From assembly GCF_016495865.1 (NCBI RefSeq), contig NZ_CP054706.1, positions 806,001-870,000 of the forward strand: a stretch of DNA of 64,000 nucleotides, given 5' to 3'. The stretch's first letter is position 1; every line of letters starts with the position of its first letter. This document shows positions 8,306 to 16,812 of the stretch, one piece after another. The translations under genes were made by a program, and so were the position numbers. The stretch is from Salicibibacter cibi. Lineage in GTDB: Bacteria > Bacillota > Bacilli > Bacillales > Marinococcaceae. The notes beneath the pieces were generated by a model, which was not told where the DNA came from, searched no databases, and worked only from the letters and a program-made list of their open reading frames with translations.

Positions 8306-9466
8306 ATGTCTAATTTCGGAAACCAAATTCAATATCAAATCTATGCTACGATGCAAAACCCGAATCCGGACAGGCTTCCGGTGATTTATGAGGAATGGGA
8401 GGCACGTGCCCGCGAACTATTGGACGACGGCCCTTTTTACTACATCGCCGGGGGTGCGGGTGGAGAGAGCACGATGAAGGCAAATCTACAAGCTTTTGAT
8501 CGTTGGAAAATCACACCGAGAATGCTTCGGGATGTGCAAGATCGTGATTTGACGGTTGATTTATTTGGCAAAACCGCTCCTTTTCCTTTTTTGCTGGCAC
8601 CTATAGGAGTGCAATCGATTATTCATCCGGATGGGGAACTGGCTTCTGCACAAGCGAGCGCAAAACTGGGAGTCCCTTATATCACAAGTTCTGCATCGAC
8701 AAAATCAATGGAAGCGATCGCGGAAGTCATGGGAGATGCAGAACGTTGGTTTCAATTGTACTGGAGCAAAGATCCGGACGTCACCGCCAGTTTTGTCGGG
8801 CGTGCGGAAGCGTCGGGATACTCTGCGATTGTCGTCACGTTGGACACTCCCATGTTGGCATGGCGGGAAAAGGATTTAAAAAATGTCTATTTGCCGTTTT
8901 TAATTGGAGAAGGCGTAGGGAACTATTTTACCGATCCTGCTTTTCGTTCTAAACTTTCCAAATCCCCTGAAGAGAATCCGACGGCAGCTATCATGCATTG
9001 GGCGCAAACGTTTGGCAATCCGGGCTTGACGTGGGATGACCTTGAATTTTTAAGGGAACATACGCGTTTACCGATTTTGTTAAAAGGCATTCTTCATCCC
9101 GATGATGCAAAACGAGCCGCAGAATGCGGCGTGGACGGTGTCATTGTGTCGAACCATGGCGGCCGGCAAGTCGACGGAGCGGTTAGTGCCCTAGAAGCAT
9201 TGCCCCGTATATCCGAGGCTATCGGCGAGCAGATGCCTATTTTCATGGATAGCGGGATACGGAGAGGTGCGGATGCTGTAAAAGCTATTGCCCTCGGAGC
9301 GAAAGCAGTGCTCGTAGGGCGACCGCCGATGTATGGGTTGGCTGTGGCTGGTGAAAAAGGGGTGAAAGAAGTCCTGCAAAACATGATTGCGGATATGGAC
9401 ATGACGATGGCACTGGCAGGAAAAAAGGCCGTTACGGATATCGATGCCTCCATGTTAATGGAATAA
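8306..9466 (+). CDS. FMN-dependent alpha-hydroxy-acid oxidase (lactate 2-monooxygenase-like)
   Basis: The product has 386 residues. The family motifs occur in order: TSSASTKSMEAIA, WFQLYWSKDP, LLKGILHPDDA, the active-site SNHGGRQVDGA with its catalytic His/Arg, and the FMN-phosphate segment DSGIRRGADAVKAIALGA. The N-terminal part (FYYIAGGAGGESTM) fits lactate 2-monooxygenase or lactate oxidase rather than a membrane lactate dehydrogenase. It oxidises a 2-hydroxy acid, most likely L-lactate, in the cytosol. The ATG at 8306 has GGGAGGAG upstream. It stands alone. Confidence 0.87.
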   Translation: MSNFGNQIQYQIYATMQNPNPDRLPVIYEEWEARARELLDDGPFYYIAGGAGGESTMKANLQAFDRWKITPRMLRDVQDRDLTVDLFGKTAPFPFLLAPIGVQSIIHPDGELASAQASAKLGVPYITSSASTKSMEAIAEVMGDAERWFQLYWSKDPDVTASFVGRAEASGYSAIVVTLDTPMLAWREKDLKNVYLPFLIGEGVGNYFTDPAFRSKLSKSPEENPTAAIMHWAQTFGNPGLTWDDLEFLREHTRLPILLKGILHPDDAKRAAECGVDGVIVSNHGGRQVDGAVSALEALPRISEAIGEQMPIFMDSGIRRGADAVKAIALGAKAVLVGRPPMYGLAVAGEKGVKEVLQNMIADMDMTMALAGKKAVTDIDASMLME

Positions 9467-9529
9467 TGACGCAAAACTTTTGTCTCCCATTTATTAAATC
9501 GGCAAATTATGAAAAACGAAAAATTTTTC

Positions 9530-9558
9530 TTGAGAATCTACGAATAAACGGCTACAAT
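9530..9558 (+). promoter_or_regulatory. SigA-type promoter of the peptide-binding lipoprotein
   Basis: TTGAGA (9530-9535) and TACAAT (9553-9558) are separated by 17 bases, about 60 bases before the TTG start. Confidence 0.7.
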
Positions 9559-9617
9559 AAAGGAGAAATAGAGAAAGGCATTATTGTCATTAAAATCAGA
9601 CAGGGGGATGCAATATT

Positions 9618-11264
9618 TTGAAAAAATTTAAACACAAATTGGTAGGCGGTGTGCTCGTACTTTCGTTGGGTGGTGTGCTTGCGGCATGTACAGACGATCC
9701 GCAAGATGCCGATGAAGAAAACGGTGAGGGTGACACGGAAAACGGCGAAGACGTGGAAGAGGATGATGACGAAGCTGCAGCCAGCGATGGCGGGGATTTG
9801 ATTTTGGCGATGGGATCGGATGCTGTTGACCTTGATCCTCATGGGTCCAATGATACATCTTCTACACAGGTGCGTTCTCAAATTTACGATAAACTCGTAG
9901 ATTTTGATGAAAATATGGAAGTGCAACCGGAGTTGGCGGAAGATTACGAGCAAATTGAAGACGATACATGGGAGTTCAACTTAAAAGAAGACGTCACCTT
10001 TCATGATGGGGAACCTTTCGATGCAGACGATGTTGTGGCCACTCTCGAACGTGTCACCGATGAGGATTTTGCTTCTGAGAAACTGTTCATGTATGAGATG
10101 ATTGAGAACGTTGAAGCAGTTGATGAGCATACGGTGCATATTACAACGGAATATCCTTTCGCACCATTAGAGTTTCACTTAGCTCATGATGGTGGCGGAA
10201 TGATGAGCGCAGCAGCCATTGAAGAGGAGGAAAATGGGGATCGCAACCTCGATACGGAACCCGTAGGTACCGGACCGTTTGAATTGGAAAACTGGGATCA
10301 GGGAAATGAAGCCGTGCTTACTCGATTTGATGATTACCACGGTGGAGCAGTCTCCATTGATTCGGCTACGTATCAAGTCGTGGATGAGCAATTAACCCGA
10401 ATGAGTATGCTTGAAAATAACGAGGCCCATATTGCGGATGATATTGAACCGTCGCAAATGGACCAATTGGAAAGTATGGATGGCGTAGATGTTTCTGCAG
10501 TGGAAAGTGTACGAATGGATTACATTGGCATGAACAATGAAGCGGAACCTTTTGACGATCGGGATGTCCGGCGTGCCCTTAACATGGCAGTGGATAAAGA
10601 CACGATCATTGAAGGGATCTTTGAAGGATATGGGGAAGAAGCCATTGGCGCGTTAAACCCACTTGTTTTTGGTTACAACGACGATTTAGAATCGATTGAA
10701 TATGACCCTGATGAGGCGCAGTCCTTGTTGGAAGATGCAGGTTACGAGGATGGATTTGAAGCGACGCTTCTCGTTGAAGATGTCGATCAGGTGAATTTGC
10801 AAATTGCTGAAATTGTTCAGGATAATTTGCAAGACATCGGTGTGGATATTTCCATTGAACAACAAGAATGGGGCGCTTTGCTTGACACAACGGCTGAGGG
10901 CGAATTTGAAATGGTTATGCTCGGTTGGACGGCCGTAACCGGTGATGCGGACTACGCGATGCATCCGTTGTTCCATTCCGACAATCAGGGCGCGCCGGGC
11001 AACCGAACATTTTATGATAACGAAGAGGTCGATGAGCTCTTGGATGCCGGTCGTCAAGAAGCAGATGACGATGAACGAATTGAGATTTATACAGAAGCAC
11101 AGCAAATCATCATAGATGATGCGACAATACTTCCGTTGATCCACGATGATTTCCGTGCAGGGATTTCCGACAGCGTTGAAGGACTGATTCACAAAGCAGA
11201 CGCTAATTATGATTTGCGAGAAGTTGAACTCGTCGACGATGATGTGGAAGGCGACGGCTATTAA
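9618..11264 (+). CDS. ABC transporter substrate-binding lipoprotein, peptide family (SBP_bac_5)
   Basis: The 548-residue product begins at TTG 9618 after a GGGGGA site. It has a signal peptide with lipobox LAAC (Cys24), an acidic linker (about 25-58), then the family-5 solute-binding fold. The family signatures EPFDADDVVATLERV, GTGPFELENW and DDRDVRRALNMAVDKD are clear. Such proteins deliver oligopeptides, dipeptides or nickel chelates to an ABC importer. No permease or ATPase genes are adjacent, so it is an orphan receptor here or the transporter is encoded elsewhere. The extreme acidity fits a halophile surface protein. It ends at an intrinsic terminator. Confidence 0.92.
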   Translation: MKKFKHKLVGGVLVLSLGGVLAACTDDPQDADEENGEGDTENGEDVEEDDDEAAASDGGDLILAMGSDAVDLDPHGSNDTSSTQVRSQIYDKLVDFDENMEVQPELAEDYEQIEDDTWEFNLKEDVTFHDGEPFDADDVVATLERVTDEDFASEKLFMYEMIENVEAVDEHTVHITTEYPFAPLEFHLAHDGGGMMSAAAIEEEENGDRNLDTEPVGTGPFELENWDQGNEAVLTRFDDYHGGAVSIDSATYQVVDEQLTRMSMLENNEAHIADDIEPSQMDQLESMDGVDVSAVESVRMDYIGMNNEAEPFDDRDVRRALNMAVDKDTIIEGIFEGYGEEAIGALNPLVFGYNDDLESIEYDPDEAQSLLEDAGYEDGFEATLLVEDVDQVNLQIAEIVQDNLQDIGVDISIEQQEWGALLDTTAEGEFEMVMLGWTAVTGDADYAMHPLFHSDNQGAPGNRTFYDNEEVDELLDAGRQEADDDERIEIYTEAQQIIIDDATILPLIHDDFRAGISDSVEGLIHKADANYDLREVELVDDDVEGDGY

Positions 11265-11284
11265 TCGCTTTTGTAACTGTATTG

Positions 11285-11313
11285 GAAGCCTCTATGAGGC
11301 TTCTCTTTTTTAA
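11285..11313 (+). terminator. Intrinsic terminator after peptide-binding lipoprotein
   Basis: GAAGCCTC, loop TAT, GAGGCTTC, then CTTTTTT. Confidence 0.88.
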
Positions 11314-11328
11314 TCGGAGGGATGTTTC

Positions 11329-12326
11329 ATGAGATGGGGCAAGGGGTTAATCACGGGAGTTTTTCTCTTATTGATTTCGGCGTGTTCGGATGAGAATGGA
11401 GAAGAAGAAAGCGGGGGCGAAGATCTCAACGAGGTATACGATATTGATTCGGAACCAGTTGAAATTACGGGATACGGAAATGACGTGTTAACGGTCGAAA
11501 CATCTGAATATCGTTCTTTTGCGACAGGGGTACCTTGATAAAATGAAAACGCCGAAAGGGTTTTGGGGCGCAAGGAAGCTTCGCTTCAAATTACGTTACT
11601 GGCGAAAGAAAGGGATTCAGAACAAAGTAACGGAAATGGCGTATTATCTCGGTATGCGTATGTCAAGAGTGAATGCTCGTAATACAAGCAAGTTGGCATT
11701 TAATGGCTCAGGAGAAGTCGAGCGAAATTGGAAAAAAGACCTCGCCACATTTACAACGGGCAAAGTCTATCATGCCGATTTATCAGCTTCGTATAATATC
11801 GGCGCACGATATTTTGTTCGTGGCATTCAAAAATCCATATCGGAAACGAAATGGTTGTCCCTTCAGGCAAAAGTACCTGATGTGGCAAAAAGGACTACAC
11901 GACCTTGTCTTCATTAATTAGCCTTACGAAGGCAATAGAGTCGTCGAATGCGTTTTAGCCGCTTTTGTTTGTGCTGTATTTAAGATAAGGGGTACTCCAT
12001 CAAAATCTTCGATTTAGGTGGAGAGGTTCACATGGATCATAGTGCGCTGAAAACGTTAGAAACAAGAGAAGGCGTGTGCCGGGATAGCGGTGGCAATGCT
12101 TCGGGCACTCGGAATGGAAGAGAATTATGTCGCAGGTAATGCCGGGGCAGAACGACATGCCTGGGTGGATGTGAAGGGCGATGGGGAATAGCTGGAAATG
12201 GACCCTACTTGGGGCGTTGGTTATATTGAAAATGATGCGTTTGTCGCTGACTATAATGAAGTTTACTTTGATCCTGATGAAGAATTTTTGGATGAGATAC
12301 ATACACGAACGGAAATCATTTATTAA
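11329..12326 (+). pseudogene. Transglutaminase-like lipoprotein, interrupted and decayed
   Basis: A start with lipobox (LLLISAC, Cys19) and acidic linker runs from 11329 to about 11518, then stops. The 3' part resumes near 12031 with transglutaminase-core features: REGVCRD (active-site Cys), then in a shifted frame AMLRALGMEENYV, HAWVDVKGDG (His) and MDPTWG (Asp), ending at TAA 12326. A TnpB relic sits between the halves. The 3' part also has a frameshift after the Cys and an in-frame TAG where the motif normally has Trp. It cannot make an active enzyme. Confidence 0.82.
11519..12030 (+). mobile_element. tnpB: IS200/IS605-type TnpB remnant with right end
   Basis: Codons from 11519 encode about 130 residues resembling the C-terminal third of a TnpB-like protein, including SRVNARNTSKLAFNGSG and the RuvC-III segment YHADLSASYNIGARY. 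A frameshift near 11895 replaces the natural end; the other frame continues LSSLISLTKAIESSNAF. The N-terminal RuvC-I/II region and any TnpA are missing, so the element is dead. A 12-bp hairpin at 11995-12023 (CTCCATC...GGTGGAG) marks the right end and would be the 3' part of a TnpB guide RNA. It is inserted in the transglutaminase gene. Confidence 0.8.
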
Positions 12327-12346
12327 GGGGATTGAAAGATAAATGC

Positions 12347-12394
12347 AACTAAGTCTTTCGCCAAGTTTTTATGGTGAAAGACTTAGTTTTTTTT
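12347..12394. terminator. Strong hairpin terminator, member of the H2 repeat family
   Basis: AACTAAGTCTTTCGCC pairs with GGTGAAAGACTTAGTT and is followed by eight T. The sequence TGCAACTAAG and the layout match hairpins at 35946, 39169 and 39799, so it is a dispersed repeat that can also terminate. Confidence 0.8.
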
Positions 12395-12531
12395 AGTGCG
12401 ATCGGAGGAACGGTTGATGCGGTTCCAGTAGCCTGTTTTCGCTTCTTTCTTTATCCATATTCATATTGCTGCTGAGATTGGGTCAAGTTAAGGATGAGCG
12501 ATAATTTGACTGAAAGGATCCCGAATACAAT

Positions 12532-14016
12532 ATGAAAAAATATAGCGTGCTGATTTTTTCCATCATCATCATTTTAATAGTAGTGGCGATCGGTTTTTTG
12601 TTTCCTGAACAGTTGGAGCGTTTTACCGGGGGATTGCAAGGGTTGATTAGTGAAACGTTCGGGTGGTATTACCTTCTGCTCGTTACCCTATTTTTACTCA
12701 CGAGCTTGTATTTTCTCGTCAGTCCGGCAGGGAAATTAAAATTGGGAAAGCCGGATGAAGAACCTGAATTTGGAAGGATTTCCTGGATTACGATGTTATT
12801 TAGCGCGGGATTGGGCATTGGGCTCGTATTCTTTGGCGCTTATGAGCCATTAAGCCATTACGCGATACAATCGCCGATAGGGGAGACCGATACACCGGAA
12901 GCAGCCACCAATGCGTTAACGTTCTCTTTTTTTCACTGGGGATTGCACGGCTGGGGTGTATATAGCATTCTTGCCTTGGCGTTAGCTTTTTACCATTTTC
13001 GCAATGACCATCCTGCCTTAATCAGTTCGACGGTACAGCCTATCTTTCGAGGCGCCGTGAAGGGCGTTGTCGGCAAGATCATCGATATTATTGCGGTGAT
13101 TGCAACAGTGATCGGTGTGGCAACGTCGCTTGGATTTGGAGCAACACAATTGAATGGCGGCTTTGCTTATTTATTTGGTTTGCCTTCGAATTTTTTCACA
13201 CAAGTGATCATCGTGGTCATTATTACCGTTCTTTTTATGATTTCGGCATGGTCAGGTTTATCGAAGGGGATTCGCTTCTTAAGTAATACTAATATGTTGG
13301 TTGCTGTAGTATTGTTCATCCTCGTGTTGTTCATTGGACCGACGATTTTTAATTTAAACCTTTTTACAGATACACTGGGTAATTACATCCAAACGCTACC
13401 GCGAATGAGTTTTCGCATCGCGCCTTTTGATGAGGAAATCAGGGATTGGATCAATGATTGGACGCTCTTTTATTGGGCGTGGTGGATCGCGTGGGCACCG
13501 TTTGTAGGGACGTTTATTGCGCGAGTGTCCCGTGGGCGGAGTGTGCGTGAATTCGTATTTGCGGTTCTGCTCGTACCATCGTTTATTGTTTTTATATGGT
13601 TTACCGTTTTTGGCGGCTCGGCCATCAGCATAGAGCAAAGTGGCGCTGATCTAGCATCATTATCGGAGGAACTTATGCTATTTGGCATGTTTATGAACGT
13701 GGACTTCGGGATGCTGTTATCGATATTGGCAATGGCGATGCTCATCATCTTTTTCATTACGTCGGCAGATTCCGCAACGCTCGTGCTGGGGATGTTCACA
13801 ACAAATGGGTCGGATACACCTCCGTCCCGTTTAAAATTACTTTGGGGCGTGTTGTTATCCGTTACCGCTCTCGTCTTGCTTTACTCCGGTGGATTGCAAG
13901 CATTGGAAAATGCGTTAATCATCGCTGCGCTACCTTTTTCGATCGTTATGTTACTCATGACTTTAGGATTAATTGTCGTCATGACCAAAGAAGGAAAAAA
14001 AGCCCGGAACAAATGA
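12532..14016 (+). CDS. BCCT-family betaine/choline/carnitine carrier
   Basis: The 494-residue product has about twelve membrane segments. The BCCT signature is complete (WTLFYWAWWIAWAPFVGTFI, then ARVSRGRS), and the Gly-rich TM segment reads SAGLGIGLVFFGAYEP. These carriers import glycine betaine or related compatible solutes with Na+ or H+. In a salt-adapted bacterium this is an osmoprotectant uptake system (OpuD-like). AAAGGATC precedes the ATG by about 8 bases. It is monocistronic; the substrate is inferred from the family. Confidence 0.92.
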   Translation: MKKYSVLIFSIIIILIVVAIGFLFPEQLERFTGGLQGLISETFGWYYLLLVTLFLLTSLYFLVSPAGKLKLGKPDEEPEFGRISWITMLFSAGLGIGLVFFGAYEPLSHYAIQSPIGETDTPEAATNALTFSFFHWGLHGWGVYSILALALAFYHFRNDHPALISSTVQPIFRGAVKGVVGKIIDIIAVIATVIGVATSLGFGATQLNGGFAYLFGLPSNFFTQVIIVVIITVLFMISAWSGLSKGIRFLSNTNMLVAVVLFILVLFIGPTIFNLNLFTDTLGNYIQTLPRMSFRIAPFDEEIRDWINDWTLFYWAWWIAWAPFVGTFIARVSRGRSVREFVFAVLLVPSFIVFIWFTVFGGSAISIEQSGADLASLSEELMLFGMFMNVDFGMLLSILAMAMLIIFFITSADSATLVLGMFTTNGSDTPPSRLKLLWGVLLSVTALVLLYSGGLQALENALIIAALPFSIVMLLMTLGLIVVMTKEGKKARNK

Positions 14017-14043
14017 TTTCCCGGGAAATAATGTTGATGGCTA

Positions 14044-14361
14044 TTAATTTGAAACGAGACGCAATCCAACAACGGCGATAATCACGAGTCCGATGAAAAG
14101 TAATCGCAGACGGTCCTTTGATTCATTATAAAAAATCATGCCGACGAGGGCACTTCCAACGGTGCCAATGCCCGTCCATACCGCGTAAGCGACGCCTAAC
14201 GGAATGGCATTCATCGCGATGGACAGCAAACTTAGACTGATGATAAATCCGCCAATAAGAACGGTGAAACCTAAATATTTTTGTCGCTTTGTTATCATTT
14301 GTATACCGGTCACGCCGACAACTTCAAAGAGTCCGGCAACAATAAGCGCAATCCAACTCAT
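14044..14361 (-). CDS. ykkD: SMR-family exporter subunit, YkkD-like
   Basis: The 105-residue product has four membrane helices and resembles YkkD along its length (LSLLSIAMNAIPLGVAYAVW, then TGIGTVGSALVGMIFY). The essential SMR glutamate is Glu13 in LFEVVG. Its ATG overlaps the stop of the upstream YkkC-like gene (ATGA), so translation is coupled and the two probably form a heteromeric exporter of guanidinium or small cationic drugs. The start has AAGGAGGG upstream. Confidence 0.85.
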   Translation of the reverse strand: MSWIALIVAGLFEVVGVTGIQMITKRQKYLGFTVLIGGFIISLSLLSIAMNAIPLGVAYAVWTGIGTVGSALVGMIFYNESKDRLRLLFIGLVIIAVVGLRLVSN

Positions 14362-14699
14362 GAAGAAGCCCTCCTTGGTTCTTTTTCTCCTGTGACCATC
14401 TTCAATCCAATTACGCCGACGAGGAGCAACGCAACGAAAAAGAGCATCCAAACATTAATCGGCGCGTTGAAAAGGATGATATCGACAAGGACGGTGCCTA
14501 TCGATCCCAAACCGACAAATATAGCATAGACGGTGCTGGTTGGGAGTGCCATTGCCGCGTTGATGAGCAACCAGAAGCTAACAACAATAGCAATAACCGT
14601 TAACGTCCACGCCGTAAAATCATTCGCATATTTGAGTCCTGTTGCCCAGCCCACTTCAAAGGCAGCGGCTATGACAACCTGAAACCATCGTCCATTCAT
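14358..14699 (-). CDS. ykkC: SMR-family exporter subunit, YkkC-like
   Basis: The 113-residue product has four membrane helices. The catalytic Glu lies in AAFEVGWATGLKYA and the rest follows YkkC (PTSTVYAIFVGLGSIGTVL, then VGVIGLKMVTGE). The ATG at 14699 is chosen over a TTG two codons upstream, with AGAGGTG 7 bases before it. It is the first gene of the pair. No ykkC-type guanidine riboswitch is visible in the 105-base gap to the divergent TetR gene; control seems to be by that repressor. Confidence 0.85.
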   Translation of the reverse strand: MNGRWFQVVIAAAFEVGWATGLKYANDFTAWTLTVIAIVVSFWLLINAAMALPTSTVYAIFVGLGSIGTVLVDIILFNAPINVWMLFFVALLLVGVIGLKMVTGEKEPRRASS

Positions 14700-14735
14700 A
14701 TGCAAACACCTCTATCTTTGGTATGATTATTATAA

Positions 14736-14751
14736 ACTAACGGTAGTTAGT
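14736..14751. promoter_or_regulatory. Probable TetR operator between SMR pair and regulator
   Basis: ACTAAC and GTTAGT arms flank the spacer GGTA. The palindrome sits in the divergent intergenic region, 37 bases from the SMR start, as expected for a TetR repressor controlling both directions. Confidence 0.65.
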
Positions 14752-14804
14752 CTAACACGCAATAATGGGTTTGGCAATCGATTGGTATTAAAGGAGAGGG
14801 AAAA

Positions 14805-15395
14805 ATGGCAACAAATACGAGAGAAAAAATAATCCGTGCGGCACTTTCTTCATTTGCCACCCGTGGCTATGAAGGGACGACGCTCGCCCAAATTTCAGGT
14901 ATGGTTGGAATTCAAAAACCGTCGCTGTACAATCATTTTCCCGGAAAAGCGACATTATTTTTAACAGTGGCTGAAAAAGTATTGAGTGAGATGCTGGAAG
15001 TGATGACGGACAGTTGGGAAAAACACAAAGATGAAAAAATAGAAAAAAGATTATATCTAGTATTAAAGGAAAGTACATCTTTTATTATTCGGGAACACGA
15101 AGGGATGATTTATAGACGCTTGCTGCTATTTCCACCGACAGGCCTTGAAAAAGAATTGCAAACGTTAGTTCAGCACGGGGATCAAACCATCGATCAGCTA
15201 TTGCAAGTGATTTATGACCGAGCGGAATGTGAAGAGGCACTCCATCATCTACCTTTCGCTATGTTCAGGGCATCCTTTTATTGTTTAATGGACGGTTTGT
15301 TTATGGAAAGCATTATCTATGGGGGAGAAGAGTTTCGAGTGCGTTTTGAAGGATCATGGAGCGTATTTTGGAGAGGAATATCTGTTGGGCAGTAG
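14805..15395 (+). CDS. TetR-family regulator of the SMR exporter pair
   Basis: The 196-residue product has a TetR DNA-binding domain at residues 6-50 (IIRAALSSFATRGYEGTTLA, IQKPSLYNHFPGKATLF). The C-terminal ligand domain is all-helical. AGGAGAGGG precedes the ATG. It is divergent from the SMR pair with a palindromic operator between them, so it most likely represses the exporter and itself and is released by exported cations. The ligand is not known. Confidence 0.85.
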   Translation: MATNTREKIIRAALSSFATRGYEGTTLAQISGMVGIQKPSLYNHFPGKATLFLTVAEKVLSEMLEVMTDSWEKHKDEKIEKRLYLVLKESTSFIIREHEGMIYRRLLLFPPTGLEKELQTLVQHGDQTIDQLLQVIYDRAECEEALHHLPFAMFRASFYCLMDGLFMESIIYGGEEFRVRFEGSWSVFWRGISVGQ

Positions 15396-15538
15396 ATGCC
15401 TCCGGTTCATGGCACCCGAATACGGGAGCCAGCAAACAACCGACATGGCAGATCAGGAGAATGTCCTTATGGTAACTTGAAAAACGCCCGCCAACCATTG
15501 TAGGCTTAAGCTAACATAAACGGGGCAGGTGTTGCAGG

Positions 15539-16330
15539 TTGCAGAAAAAAACAGTGCTAATCACTGGGGCGTCAAACGGTATCGGCCGAGAGTATTCCTA
15601 TTTTTTTGCGGAAAAAGGATATAATGTAATCCTGGTTTCCCGTTCAAAAAACAAGTTGGATCAGTTGGCAACAGATCTTCAAAAGCGATACAACGTCGAT
15701 GTAACCGTGATTGTCCAAGACTTAAGTGAAGAGTGGTCTGCTAAGTATGTATACGAAAAAGTAACGGAAAAAAATCTCGGCGTTGATATGCTAGTCAATA
15801 ATGCCGGTTTTGGGACGACAGGTGACTTTTTGGATAGCTCCGAGACGGATACGCATAAACAAGTCATGCTCAATGTGAATGCAGTTGTGAACATGACCCA
15901 AAAGTTTCTCCCGGATATGGATAGCAAGGGTTCGGGGGCGATTATCAATATCGCGTCAACGTCTTCCTTTTTGCCTATTCCATACATGAGTGTATATGCA
16001 GCGACGAAGGCTTTTGTGTTATCTTTTAGCGAAAGTTTGCATAAGGAATACAGAGGCAAAGGCATACGGATCTTGGCGGTTTGCCCTGGAACCACTAAAA
16101 CCGATTTTTTTGAGTCAGCCCCCGATACGATTACAATGGGCGGTATGCGAACGACCGGGCAAGTGGTGCGCACAAGCTATAAAGCATTGAACAGAGGAAA
16201 AAATTATATCGTGGACGGGAAACTCAACTATCTTATTTCATTATCACCGAGAATCTTTTCCCGAACAGCAATATTAAGAATTATGTCAACATTGATGAGA
16301 AGAAATATGTCCCGAACAGGATCCAAATAA
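15539..16330 (+). CDS. Short-chain dehydrogenase/reductase
   Basis: The 263-residue product begins at TTG 15539. The cofactor loop TGASNGIG lies at residues 9-16, NNAG at 87-90 and the catalytic YAATK at 153-157, with Ser residues at 140-143. The C-terminal part (SYKALNRGKNYIVDGKLNYL) resembles the DltE/YqjQ-type classical SDRs, which often act on lipid or long-chain carbonyl compounds. It lies 144 bases after the TetR gene. Catalytic residues are intact; the substrate is unknown. Confidence 0.87.
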   Translation: MQKKTVLITGASNGIGREYSYFFAEKGYNVILVSRSKNKLDQLATDLQKRYNVDVTVIVQDLSEEWSAKYVYEKVTEKNLGVDMLVNNAGFGTTGDFLDSSETDTHKQVMLNVNAVVNMTQKFLPDMDSKGSGAIINIASTSSFLPIPYMSVYAATKAFVLSFSESLHKEYRGKGIRILAVCPGTTKTDFFESAPDTITMGGMRTTGQVVRTSYKALNRGKNYIVDGKLNYLISLSPRIFSRTAILRIMSTLMRRNMSRTGSK

Positions 16331-16425
16331 GCCTCTGCGTAACAGGTAAAATTCGTCAAAACATGTATAAATATCTGCTAGATCTCCCAAACTATGATTA
16401 ACCTAAACGTATGGGAGGAAAAAGC

Positions 16426-16701
16426 ATGAACAAATCAGATTTGGTAAACGTCGTTGCCAAAAAAAGCGACCTCACAAAAAAACAGGCGGAAATTGCGGTG
16501 AACGCCACGTTTGATGCCATCACGGAAAATTTGCAAACGGGAGAGCGTGTTCAATTGATTGGCTTCGGGCAGTTTGAAACGAGAAAGCGCGAGGCGAGAA
16601 AAGTTCGCAACCCGCGTACTGGCGAAGAAATTCAAGTTGCGGCAAGCCACGCGCCCGCATTCAAGCCGGGCAAACGATTAAAAGAAGCCGTGAATGTTTA
16701 A
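16426..16701 (+). CDS. hbs: DNA-binding protein HU
   Basis: The 91-residue product is a standard HU: MNKSDLVNVVAKKSDLTKKQ, the GFGQFETRKREARKVRNP arm with the conserved R-x-x-R-N-P beta ribbon, and FKPGKRLKEAV at the end. It binds and bends DNA as a dimer and compacts the nucleoid. The ATG at 16426 has GGGAGGA upstream. A strong terminator follows. Single-gene unit. Confidence 0.95.
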   Translation: MNKSDLVNVVAKKSDLTKKQAEIAVNATFDAITENLQTGERVQLIGFGQFETRKREARKVRNPRTGEEIQVAASHAPAFKPGKRLKEAVNV

Positions 16702-16712
16702 GGAGAGTCTTT

Positions 16713-16750
16713 GGCCGCTTCATTAAAAAGAAGCGGCCGGTTTCTTTTTA
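16713..16750 (+). terminator. Intrinsic terminator of HU gene
   Basis: GGCCGCTTC and GAAGCGGCC form the stem, followed by GGTTTCTTTTT. Confidence 0.9.
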
Positions 16751-16812
16751 ATGAATGAAAATATGTTAAAGTAAATGATGATGTTTCTATTTCTATGAAT
16801 CGAGGGAGGAAA

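Noticed and set aside
14700..14804. Guanidine (ykkC) riboswitch upstream of the SMR pair
   Set aside because: The gap is short, contains a TetR-type palindrome, and lacks the conserved riboswitch segments.
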